From Acidimicrobiales bacterium (GTDB lineage: Bacteria > Actinomycetota > Acidimicrobiia > Acidimicrobiales > SZUA-35), in NCBI GenBank assembly GCA_013003325.1, contig JABDJU010000099.1, forward strand, positions 1 to 7,727: a stretch of 7,727 bases of DNA, read 5' to 3'. Of the stretch, positions 1-5,630 are shown piece by piece (position 1 is the first letter of the stretch; every line of letters begins with the position of its first letter). The position numbers were made by a program, and so were the translations under genes. The notes under the pieces are model-generated. The model did not search any database. It worked only from the letters and a program-made list of their open reading frames with translations, and had not been told where the DNA came from.

Positions 1-199
1 GGTGCACACCGGCCGTGGCCCACACGTTGTCGAAGCGAGCCGCCGTGGCGATGACCTGGGCCGAGTCGGCCACGGTGCACCCGACCGTCAGGAGCCGCGT
101 GACTCCAGCGGCCGAGGCCGCGGTGACCGCCTCGGCAGCCAGGTCGCCCTCCGGATCGCCACGCAGACTGGTGAGGTGGCAGTGACTGTCAAACCACAT
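1..199 (-). CDS. tatD: TatD-family metal-dependent DNase, N-terminal fragment (runs off left edge)
   Basis: Only the first 66 codons are in the window. The protein begins MWFDSHCHL, with His6 and His8 in the HxH metal-binding motif that opens TatD/YcfH-family amidohydrolase-fold hydrolases. The motif TVGCT lies at 38-42 and the fragment ends in AGVH (63-66), matching the family's conserved GVHP segment. TatD proteins are divalent-metal 3'-5' exo/endodeoxyribonucleases linked to DNA repair and degradation; this is family knowledge. The ATG at 199 is the only usable start, because an in-frame TAG lies five codons upstream and no ATG or GTG falls between. No clear Shine-Dalgarno sequence is visible. 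The gene lies 29 bases after the metG stop on the same strand, a very common metG-tatD order, so it is probably co-transcribed with metG. The subfamily cannot be decided from this fragment. Confidence 0.88.
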   Translation of the reverse strand, partial: MWFDSHCHLTSLRGDPEGDLAAEAVTAASAAGVTRLLTVGCTVADSAQVIATAARFDNVWATAGVH

Positions 200-228
200 C
201 GAAGTCGCGTTCTAAGGTCTGGCTCGGC

Positions 229-1743
229 TCACGAGCCGTTGTCGACTTTGAGGCGGGGGAACAGCGGTTGGCCCTTGGTCACGCTCAGGCCTCCCGGGTA
301 GCCGCCCCAGGCGGCAGCGTCGGGAAGGCGCTGGTCGAGGGGGGAACCTTCGAGTCCGATGGCGGCCCAGATGGCCTCGCCGGCTCTGGTGAGTGCCGGG
401 CTCGACAGTATGGCGGCGAGGCGCAGCACCTCGAGCGCGTTGCCGAGCACCGTCTTCACCTCGTCGGAGCCCTCGGGCAGCTTCCACGGTTCGTGCTGCT
501 CGAGGTAGGCGTTGGTCTCGCGAAGCAGGTTCCAGATGGCCTCGAGGGCCACCGACGGCTGGACGCGAGCCCAGGCGTCGGCCGCCGTTCGGTAGGATTC
601 GGCGGCCACCGCGGCCAGCGGGCTGTCGAGCTGCGGAGCCGGGCCGATGCCGTCGCACTTCTTGGCCACGACGGTGGTCACCCGGGACAGCAGGTTGCCC
701 AGCGTGTTGGCCAGGTCGGAGTTGTAGCGGGCGACCATGCCCTCGTAGGAGAATTCGCTGTCGGGCCCGAACGACACATCCCTCAGGAAATGATAGCGGA
801 AGCCGTCGACCCCGAAATCGGCCACGAGATCGGCCGGAGCGATCTGGGTCAAACCGGTCTTCGACAGTTTCTTGCCGCCGAGCAGCAGGAAGCCGTGAAC
901 ATGAATCTCCTTGGGAGGCTGCAGCCCGGCCGCGATCAGCATCGCCGGCCAGTACACGCAGTGGAACCGGAGGATGTCCTTGCCGATGATGTGGTGAGCC
1001 TCGGGCCACCACTTGTCGAACTCGGCCTCGTCTGAGCCGAACCCGGCCGCGGTGGCGTAGTTGATCAGGGCGTCGTACCAGACGTAGAACACATGGTCGT
1101 CGTCCCACGGCACCTGAACACCCCAATCGATGGAGGTTCGGGTGATGGAGACGTCTTCCAAGCCGAGCTTGACGATGCCGAGGGCCTCGTTGCGCTTGCC
1201 ATCGGGGAAGACGGTGTTGCTGTTGAGCCAGTCGGTCAACTCGTCTTCGAGCGCCGAGAGTTTGAAGAAGTAGTTCTCCTCCTCGAACCACTCGACCGGC
1301 CGCTCGTGGACCGGGCAGTTGCCGTCGACGAGATCGCTCTCCGTGTAGTACGCCTCGCAGCTCACGCAGTAGTAGCCGGCGTAGGAGCCCTTCTCGATGT
1401 AACCGTTGTCCTTGGCCCGGGTGAGGAGTTCCTGTACGGCGTGGTGGTGGCGCGATTCGGTGGTTCGGATGAACTGGTCGTAGGCGACGTCGATCTCGTC
1501 CCAGACGTCGCGGAACCGTTTGGAGGTGACGTCGGCCTGCTCGATCGGCGTGACGCCGTTCTCCTCCGCCGCCCGCTGCACCTTCAGACCGTGCTCATCG
1601 GTTCCGGTCAAGAGCAGTGTGTCGTCCCCCAGGAGCCGGTGCCATCGGGCCACGGCATCGGCGGTGACGGTGGTGTAGGCGTGCCCGATGTGCGGGGCGT
1701 CGTTGACGTAGTAGATCGGGGTGGTGATGTAGAACCGGCTCAC
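229..1743 (-). CDS. metG: methionyl-tRNA synthetase
   Basis: Cytoplasmic class I aminoacyl-tRNA synthetase that charges tRNA-Met for initiation and elongation. The 504-aa protein carries the HIGH signature at residues 18-21 in a Rossmann-fold start (PIYYVNDAPHIGHAYT). A single zinc knot follows, with Cys126, Cys129, Cys143 and His146 (CVSC...CPVH), the Thermus-like one-knot arrangement. The second ATP-binding signature is KLSKT at 292-296, a variant of KMSKS. The C-terminal part (about 340-480) looks like the helical anticodon-binding domain, including the segment NAYLEQHEPWKL. There is no C-terminal tRNA-binding EMAP/Trbp-type extension, and the length is normal for this short form. The start is GTG at 1743; an in-frame TAG four codons upstream excludes a longer protein. 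There is no Shine-Dalgarno sequence, but a -10-like hexamer lies six bases before the start, which suggests leaderless translation. tatD follows 29 bases downstream. Confidence 0.97.
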   Translation of the reverse strand: MSRFYITTPIYYVNDAPHIGHAYTTVTADAVARWHRLLGDDTLLLTGTDEHGLKVQRAAEENGVTPIEQADVTSKRFRDVWDEIDVAYDQFIRTTESRHHHAVQELLTRAKDNGYIEKGSYAGYYCVSCEAYYTESDLVDGNCPVHERPVEWFEEENYFFKLSALEDELTDWLNSNTVFPDGKRNEALGIVKLGLEDVSITRTSIDWGVQVPWDDDHVFYVWYDALINYATAAGFGSDEAEFDKWWPEAHHIIGKDILRFHCVYWPAMLIAAGLQPPKEIHVHGFLLLGGKKLSKTGLTQIAPADLVADFGVDGFRYHFLRDVSFGPDSEFSYEGMVARYNSDLANTLGNLLSRVTTVVAKKCDGIGPAPQLDSPLAAVAAESYRTAADAWARVQPSVALEAIWNLLRETNAYLEQHEPWKLPEGSDEVKTVLGNALEVLRLAAILSSPALTRAGEAIWAAIGLEGSPLDQRLPDAAAWGGYPGGLSVTKGQPLFPRLKVDNGS

Positions 1744-1778
1744 GGTGCCAGACTACCGGGATCGAGGTGGCGGCGACC
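1744..1778 (-). promoter_or_regulatory. putative leaderless promoter of metG
   Basis: On the minus strand the hexamer TAGTCT (1755-1750) fits the actinobacterial -10 pattern TAnnnT. It is followed by six bases (GGCACC) and then the GTG start of metG at 1743, so transcription would begin at or next to the start codon. No Shine-Dalgarno sequence is present. The -35 position (about 1778-1773, GGTCGC) is a poor match to TTGACA. This is inferred from spacing only. Confidence 0.4.
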
Positions 1779-1791
1779 GCCAATATGGCGG
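1777..1791. repeat. 15-bp inverted repeat at the metG promoter
   Basis: CCGCCA-ATA-TGGCGG is a perfect 6-bp dyad with a 3-base centre. It covers roughly -34 to -48 relative to the proposed metG transcription start, where a regulator could bind. It could equally be chance in GC-rich DNA. Confidence 0.35.
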
Positions 1792-1831
1792 CCCGAGCTA
1801 CCGAACTGATCTTCAGGTCACCCCTGGCAGC

Positions 1832-1860
1832 CAGAGAGTTTGCGTTCCGCAAACTCTCTG
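1832..1860 (-). terminator. perfect 13-bp hairpin after rmuC
   Basis: The arms CAGAGAGTTTGCG (1832-1844) and CGCAAACTCTCTG (1848-1860) are perfectly complementary around a 3-base loop. The hairpin begins 24 bases after the rmuC stop codon and lies 88 bases before the metG start, where a terminator would be expected. No T-tract follows on either strand, so it would be a U-tract-less terminator, as often proposed in Actinobacteria. An operator or mRNA-stabilising 3' end is the alternative. Confidence 0.5.
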
Positions 1861-1884
1861 AAGCCGATTCTCCGGATCGGCGAC

Positions 1885-3027
1885 TCAGATCACCCGCCGC
1901 AACCGCTGGCTTCCCGGACCGAGCGCGTCGTCGTCGCGAAACGACTCCAGTTTGTCGAGTTGGCGTTCGAACTGGCGGGCTCTCGGCCCAGCCAGATCAT
2001 CGAACGCCCGCTGGGCCGACACCAGACCGCGCCGCATCTTCTCCATCGGCTCCTCCCATCGGTCGAACTGCTCCCGCAGGCCGCCGAGCGCGGCCAGGAT
2101 CTCATGGCTCCGCTGATCGACCCGGAAGTTGTCGATGGCCTGACGGATGACGGCCAGGACGGCGAACAGTGTTGTCGGCGAACACAACACCACCCGCTGG
2201 CCGAGGGCGAAATCGATCAGATCGGGGTCGTGCTCGTGCACGAACCCGTAGACGCTCTCGTTGGGCACGAACAGCAGCATGTAGTCGACGGTGGTCTCCG
2301 GATCGATGTAGGCCCGGTCGGTGAGTTCCTTGATCCGCATCCGCACGTCGCGCTGGAATGCCTTGCTCAACTGTGCGCGGGACTGCTGATCGTCGGTGTC
2401 GAGCCATCGTAGGTAGTTGTCGATGGGGAACTTGACGTCCATGTGCACGACGTGGCCGGTGGGCAGCGGAAACGTGTAGTCGGGGACACCACCACCGGCC
2501 AGCTTGACCTGCTTGCGGTAGCTGGTGCCCTCGAGGAACCCGGCGGCCCGCAGCACGTCCTCGGCCATACGTTCCCCCCACTGACCTCGGGCCTGGGGTG
2601 AGGCCAGGGCCTGCTGCAGGGTGCGGGTGGTGTCGGTCAATGCCGCCGTCGCCTGGAAGGCCCGCTCGAGGCCGGTTGTGAGCTGACCGTTCTGCTCGGC
2701 CCGCTCCTTCTGGAGCCCGGCAACGAGATCGCTCATGCGCCGCAGCTCGTTCTGGACGTTGGACACCTCGGTGGCGACCGCCTGATGCTCCCGATCGAGT
2801 ACCATGCGGCCGGCCTCCAGCTGATCACCCAGCTTTGATGAGGCCATCGAGATGACGGTTTCCACCGTGGCGTGGAGGCTCTGATCCTGCTGACGACGGA
2901 GCTGTTCGACGGCCTCGGCCGACACCCGGGACACGGTGTGTTCGGCGGCCCGCGAGGCCAGCAACCAGCCCACGGCCACCCCCAGAACGACGGCGACGAT
3001 TCCGATCGGGACAACGGCGTAGATCAT
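1885..3027 (-). CDS. rmuC: RmuC-family DNA recombination protein
   Basis: The 380-aa protein has the full RmuC layout. A membrane anchor lies at residues 3-24. A long charged coiled-coil-like segment runs about 27-140. The conserved nuclease-like core follows, with RGQWGE at 147-152, VPDY at 181-184 and MDVKFP at 196-201; Asp183, Asp197 and Lys199 look like the PD-(D/E)xK pattern. Further family blocks are DYMLLFVPNE at 248-257 and CSPTTL at 282-287. RmuC proteins are predicted nucleases that limit recombination at inverted repeats in E. coli; the biochemical role is not well established. The ATG at 3027 has no Shine-Dalgarno sequence, but a TAGGGT hexamer lies eight bases upstream, suggesting a leaderless or near-leaderless transcript. 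The gene is bounded by hairpins on both sides and so may be monocistronic. Confidence 0.93.
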   Translation of the reverse strand: MIYAVVPIGIVAVVLGVAVGWLLASRAAEHTVSRVSAEAVEQLRRQQDQSLHATVETVISMASSKLGDQLEAGRMVLDREHQAVATEVSNVQNELRRMSDLVAGLQKERAEQNGQLTTGLERAFQATAALTDTTRTLQQALASPQARGQWGERMAEDVLRAAGFLEGTSYRKQVKLAGGGVPDYTFPLPTGHVVHMDVKFPIDNYLRWLDTDDQQSRAQLSKAFQRDVRMRIKELTDRAYIDPETTVDYMLLFVPNESVYGFVHEHDPDLIDFALGQRVVLCSPTTLFAVLAVIRQAIDNFRVDQRSHEILAALGGLREQFDRWEEPMEKMRRGLVSAQRAFDDLAGPRARQFERQLDKLESFRDDDALGPGSQRLRRVI

Positions 3028-3062
3028 GTCACTCGACCCTAGACAGGGGGTGTGACAGCCAA
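3028..3062 (-). promoter_or_regulatory. putative promoter of rmuC
   Basis: On the minus strand TAGGGT (3041-3036) matches the -10 pattern TAnnnT and stands eight bases before the ATG at 3027. A weak -35-like TTGGCT (3062-3057) lies 15 bases further upstream, a short spacer. No Shine-Dalgarno sequence is present, consistent with a very short or absent leader. Prediction only. Confidence 0.35.
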
Positions 3063-3096
3063 GGTCGGTGATCGACGCTGCCCAACCGCTTTGGTG

Positions 3097-3150
3097 GCGC
3101 GTTCGCGGGCGAAAACGGTCAGTTTCGTTCGTTTGCGCCCGCGAACGCGC
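3097..3150 (-). terminator. long imperfect hairpin between the MBL operon and rmuC
   Basis: The left arm 3097-3117 and right arm 3130-3150 pair over 21 positions with a single mismatch, around a 12-base loop (3118-3129). The outer part is very GC-rich (GCGCGTTCGCGGGCG against its complement) and the inner part is AAAACG against CGTTTG. It lies 57 bases after the MBL-hydrolase stop and 69 bases before the rmuC start. That makes it a candidate terminator for the three-gene operon, although no T-tract follows it. A dispersed repeat or a protein-binding site cannot be excluded. Confidence 0.5.
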
Positions 3151-3207
3151 AGATGATCGCTCGAAGCTGGTGAGTCTTGTCCGATCCGGAGGCGGGTCGC
3201 GACCAGA

Positions 3208-4011
3208 TCAGAGGCGGTACCGGAGCCCGGCGGCGGCCGCCGAAATCTCGACACCCCGGCCGTCGATCGAGGCCACGATGGCGTCGATCTCAACGTCGGT
3301 GCGGGCCGGATCGTGATGGAACAAACCCAGTCGCTTCACGCCATTGTGAGCGGCGAGCGCCACCGCGTACTCCACCGAGGAATGCCCGAGGAAACCCTTG
3401 GCCTCCAGCTCGACGTCGAGATGTTGGCTGTCGTGCAACAGCAGCTCCACACCCCGCACGAGCTCGGAGGGCTCCCCCTCGGCCGAGCATTGCCAGTAGT
3501 CGGGGATGTAGGCCGCGCTCGCCGCCCCGTCGGAAAGCCGGTAGCCGAAGGTCCGACCTCCTTTGTGGGCCACGTCGGCTGCCAGCACGTCGAACCCGGC
3601 GAGACGGTGCCGTCCCGGCTCCAACGAATGAAACCGCCAGCGACCGCGCAGTCGATCGGGCGTGATCGGAAAGTGGGGCGGGCCGATGGCCCGGGACAGC
3701 AGCTCCAGCGGATCATCGCCCTGGGCCGGCAGGTACAGGTCGACATCGGCCTCCTCGTTGTCGACCGCCGGTGCGAAGGGGAGGCCGTGGGTGTGATCCC
3801 AGTGGAGGTGACTCAACAGGATGGCGCCCCGGAACGGACGGCCGCTCAGGACATCAGTCAGGCGGTGCAGGCCTGTCCCGGCGTCGAGTACCAGGGTCGG
3901 CGGCCGACCGTCGTGGGCCACCGCCACCGAGCTGGTGTCGCCGCCGTACCGGTCGAACGCCGCCCCGGTCGCCGGGGTCGAGCCCCGGCAGCCGAGGATC
4001 GTGACCTCCAC
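3208..4011 (-). CDS. metallo-beta-lactamase-fold hydrolase, possible cyclic phosphodiesterase
   Basis: The 267-aa protein has a complete MBL fold of the lactamase_B_2/PhnP-like type. It opens with ILGCRGSTPATG (5-16), the glycine-rich start shared with this group, and LVLDAGTG lies at 40-47. The metal motif HLHWDH is at 68-73 (His68, His70, Asp72, His73). Further likely ligands are His149 (VAHKGG), Asp171 (YIPD), His210 (GHSSVE) and His232/His233 (FHHDP); Asp194 (LLHDSQ) is also conserved-looking. Related enzymes hydrolyse phosphodiester bonds, including cyclic phosphates, and class II cNMP phosphodiesterases share the fold, so hydrolysis of a cyclic nucleotide is possible but unproven. There is no signal peptide, so it should be cytoplasmic. 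The GTG start at 4011 directly follows the TGA of the cNMP-binding gene, with GGGAGG about nine bases upstream, indicating translational coupling. I recall this gene pair from other actinobacterial genomes. Confidence 0.85.
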   Translation of the reverse strand: MEVTILGCRGSTPATGAAFDRYGGDTSSVAVAHDGRPPTLVLDAGTGLHRLTDVLSGRPFRGAILLSHLHWDHTHGLPFAPAVDNEEADVDLYLPAQGDDPLELLSRAIGPPHFPITPDRLRGRWRFHSLEPGRHRLAGFDVLAADVAHKGGRTFGYRLSDGAASAAYIPDYWQCSAEGEPSELVRGVELLLHDSQHLDVELEAKGFLGHSSVEYAVALAAHNGVKRLGLFHHDPARTDVEIDAIVASIDGRGVEISAAAAGLRYRL

Positions 4012-5022
4012 TCAGCCGTCCTCCCGCCGGTGCCCGGCCGCCACCTCGGCCAGGTCGTCCGGGTCGATGGTGAGTTCGTCGACGGCCACTGCGGCCACCC
4101 GGGCCGGGGTAATCGCACTGACGGTCGAGGTCCTGGTCCCTCCTTCCAGGACCGCCCGTTCACCGACGATGGCCCCCGGCCCGATTTCGGCCACCGCCTC
4201 GCCGTCGACCTCGACCGAGAAGATGCCGTCGAGCACCAGGTACAGTTCATCCCCCGATTCACCTTGAACGGTCAGCGTGTCGCCATCTTCCACCGTGCGG
4301 ATGTCCGGGTTCATCGACATGACCCGACCGGACAGCGTCCGCTCGATCGCCGGCTCGGCGGCGGCAACCACGATTGGCCGCTCGACACCGTGCCACGGCG
4401 ACCGCTCGTGCTCGTGGGTCTTGACCCAGTCGGCCCAGTCGGTGAACCCGTTCTTGGCCGCCAAATCACCGTTGGCGTCGTAGATCCAGTGACGGGGAAA
4501 GGCGGCGGCTCCGACCACCTCGTGGCGGGACGTTCCGTCGGCGTCGATCTCCAGAGCCAGGGTGGTCCACGTCGTCGGGGCGGTGACCCGCAGGTAGGGC
4601 GGGCGGTCGATGCGGTGCGGGAATGGGGCGCCCGTCCGGCAGCCGACGGACTGCACGAACCGGGCCGTCGACCCGTCGATCACCGGGTCGTGCTGCAGCA
4701 CCGGGTAGCCGACGCCAGGGAAGGTGATGCTGGCTCGTCCGATCCGCCCGGTGGTCGAGCCGATCACGGCCCTGCCGCAGTAGCCGGCGGCGGTGATTCC
4801 GTCGCCGTCGGTCTCGATCCAGGCCGCCAGCCGGTTGGCCGCCCGCAACCGGTCGTCGGCCTGCAGCTGATCGAGGACGTCGTCGTCGACCTGCTCGGGT
4901 GGGGCCACGTCGTAGTGGCCGAGACCGATGTCCATCGGCACCCGGGACAGCCCTCTGATGGCCTCGGACGGAATCCAGCTGACCGACGTCACCACCGATT
5001 CGATTCGTTGCGCTGCAGCCAT
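4012..5022 (-). CDS. cyclic-nucleotide-binding domain protein with uncharacterised N-terminal domain
   Basis: The 336-aa protein has two parts. Residues about 1-230 form a conserved-looking domain of unknown function, including SWIPSEA (16-22), DRPPYLRVTAPTTWTTLAL (139-157) and FPRHWIYD (175-182). Residues about 240-325 form a Crp-type cNMP-binding beta-barrel with VQGESGDELYLVLDG (252-266) and the phosphate-binding cassette GERAVLEGGTRTS (287-299). In this cassette Glu288 and Arg297 occupy the ribose- and phosphate-contacting positions. No helix-turn-helix follows, so it is not a transcription factor of the usual Crp kind; ligand binding may control the N-terminal domain or a partner. An in-frame ATG at 5028 exists, but AGGAGGT (5037-5031) lies only two bases from it and eight bases from the ATG at 5022, so the latter is preferred. 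The protein has no signal peptide or membrane segment. Confidence 0.85.
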   Translation of the reverse strand: MAAAQRIESVVTSVSWIPSEAIRGLSRVPMDIGLGHYDVAPPEQVDDDVLDQLQADDRLRAANRLAAWIETDGDGITAAGYCGRAVIGSTTGRIGRASITFPGVGYPVLQHDPVIDGSTARFVQSVGCRTGAPFPHRIDRPPYLRVTAPTTWTTLALEIDADGTSRHEVVGAAAFPRHWIYDANGDLAAKNGFTDWADWVKTHEHERSPWHGVERPIVVAAAEPAIERTLSGRVMSMNPDIRTVEDGDTLTVQGESGDELYLVLDGIFSVEVDGEAVAEIGPGAIVGERAVLEGGTRTSTVSAITPARVAAVAVDELTIDPDDLAEVAAGHRREDG

Positions 5023-5030
5023 GACCATCC

Positions 5031-5037
5031 ACCTCCT
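5031..5037 (-). promoter_or_regulatory. strong Shine-Dalgarno that decides the start of the cNMP-binding gene
   Basis: AGGAGGT on the minus strand overlaps the TAG stop (5038-5036) of the preceding secreted-protein gene. It is eight bases from the ATG at 5022 and only two from the ATG at 5028. It therefore points to the second ATG and suggests coupled translation. Confidence 0.75.
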
Positions 5038-5425
5038 ACCGATTGCCGTTGCCGCGCACGATGGTCACATCGAATGCAGCCAGCAGTTCATCACAGTCGG
5101 CCCACGGTGAGAGCGGTGCGAGGGGCACAGCGAAGTGACTGGTGTTGTTGAAGAGTGCCGCCCCTGCCGCTCCGGTGTGGAGGTGATCGTGGTGGGCGTT
5201 CAGCGGCAGTGACTGGTTGGCGGCCACATCGACGCAGTTGACCGCAGTGAAGCCGGACTGTTCGTCACCCCCGGTACCGATCAGAAGTGCATGGGGATGG
5301 AGCGGAACCTCCTCGTGGTCGTGCTCCTCACCGGCCGCCGTTCCGGCGGTCACCAGCAGCATTGCCAGAGCAGCGATCCACACGATAAGCAGCGTCTTCG
5401 GTGACATGTTCGTTGGCGGGCGCAT
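5036..5425 (-). CDS. small secreted His-rich protein of unknown function
   Basis: I do not recognise a family for this 129-aa protein. It has a basic start (MRPPTNMSPK), a hydrophobic stretch at 11-30 (TLLIVWIAALAMLLVTAGTA) and a likely signal-peptidase site near AAG-EE (31-34). There is no lipobox cysteine, so the mature part of roughly 97 residues should be exported and soluble. It is rich in histidine, with HDHEE at 35-39, HPH at 43-45 and HHDHLH at 78-83, and has just two cysteines (Cys64 and Cys111) that could form a disulfide. Binding of a metal such as zinc, copper or nickel is plausible but only an inference. The ATG at 5425 is supported by GGAAGGA (5440-5434) eight bases upstream. 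It is the first gene of the operon with the cNMP-binding and MBL genes, 13 bases before the former, and is divergent from the cyclase gene. Confidence 0.75.
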   Translation of the reverse strand: MRPPTNMSPKTLLIVWIAALAMLLVTAGTAAGEEHDHEEVPLHPHALLIGTGGDEQSGFTAVNCVDVAANQSLPLNAHHDHLHTGAAGAALFNNTSHFAVPLAPLSPWADCDELLAAFDVTIVRGNGNR

Positions 5426-5445
5426 TTGTTTGGTCCTTCCCTCGG

Positions 5446-5467
5446 GGCCGGTGTCTTGGGACCGGCC
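5446..5467 (-). repeat. 7-bp hairpin in the leader of the secreted-protein gene
   Basis: GGCCGGT (5446-5452) and ACCGGCC (5461-5467) are perfect complements around an 8-base loop. On the minus strand the stem ends just upstream of the Shine-Dalgarno sequence at 5440-5434, so it would fold in the 5' leader of the operon. The rest of the divergent intergenic region (5426-5630) shows no clear repeat, riboswitch or Crp-type palindrome, only a minor 5-bp dyad at 5560-5573. Confidence 0.35.
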
Positions 5468-5595
5468 GGGTCATGCGACGGGCTCCGTTGCCTGTCGCTT
5501 ACCCTGATCCTGCGGGTCGGTGGCCGACAAGTCGATCGTGCAGGCCCGCCAGTTTCGGTGTGGGTTTCCCCACCCCCTTTGGACGGTCCTCCCCC

Positions 5596-5630
5596 TGTCG
5601 CTGCCCACCGATTCCAACGACAATCAGTTC
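5596..5630 (+). promoter_or_regulatory. putative leaderless promoter of the response-regulator cyclase gene
   Basis: GACAAT (5619-5624) keeps the key second A and sixth T of an actinobacterial -10 element. It is followed by six bases (CAGTTC) and the ATG at 5631, the same geometry as at metG. A weak -35 candidate, TGTCGC (5596-5601), is 17 bases further upstream. No Shine-Dalgarno sequence precedes the ATG. Low-confidence prediction. Confidence 0.28.

Noticed and set aside
861..880. KMSKS changed to KLSKT in MetRS as a sign of a defective enzyme
   Set aside because: The second signature tolerates such changes among MetRS proteins, and every other motif is intact.
212..1291. A 359-codon minus-strand frame overlapping metG in another frame
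   Set aside because: It is highly Arg-rich and low-complexity, and metG fully explains the region.
1744..1884. T-box or other riboswitch ahead of metG
   Set aside because: No T-box core or other riboswitch consensus was seen, and the likely leaderless start leaves no leader to fold.
3028..3207. Crp-type site (TGTGA-N6-TCACA), because TGTGA occurs at 3051-3055
   Set aside because: The second half-site is absent at the required spacing. No convincing Crp palindrome was found in 5426-5630 either.
3313..5151. A 612-codon open frame on the plus strand
   Set aside because: It lies opposite the MBL, cNMP-binding and secreted-protein genes, whose motifs are clear. Its protein has no recognisable domain and it is typical of antisense frames in high-GC DNA.
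5520..5630. N-terminal extension of the cyclase from GTG at 5520
   Set aside because: The added 37 residues do not resemble a receiver domain, and no Shine-Dalgarno sequence precedes the GTG. The domain begins properly at MEISVFLADD.
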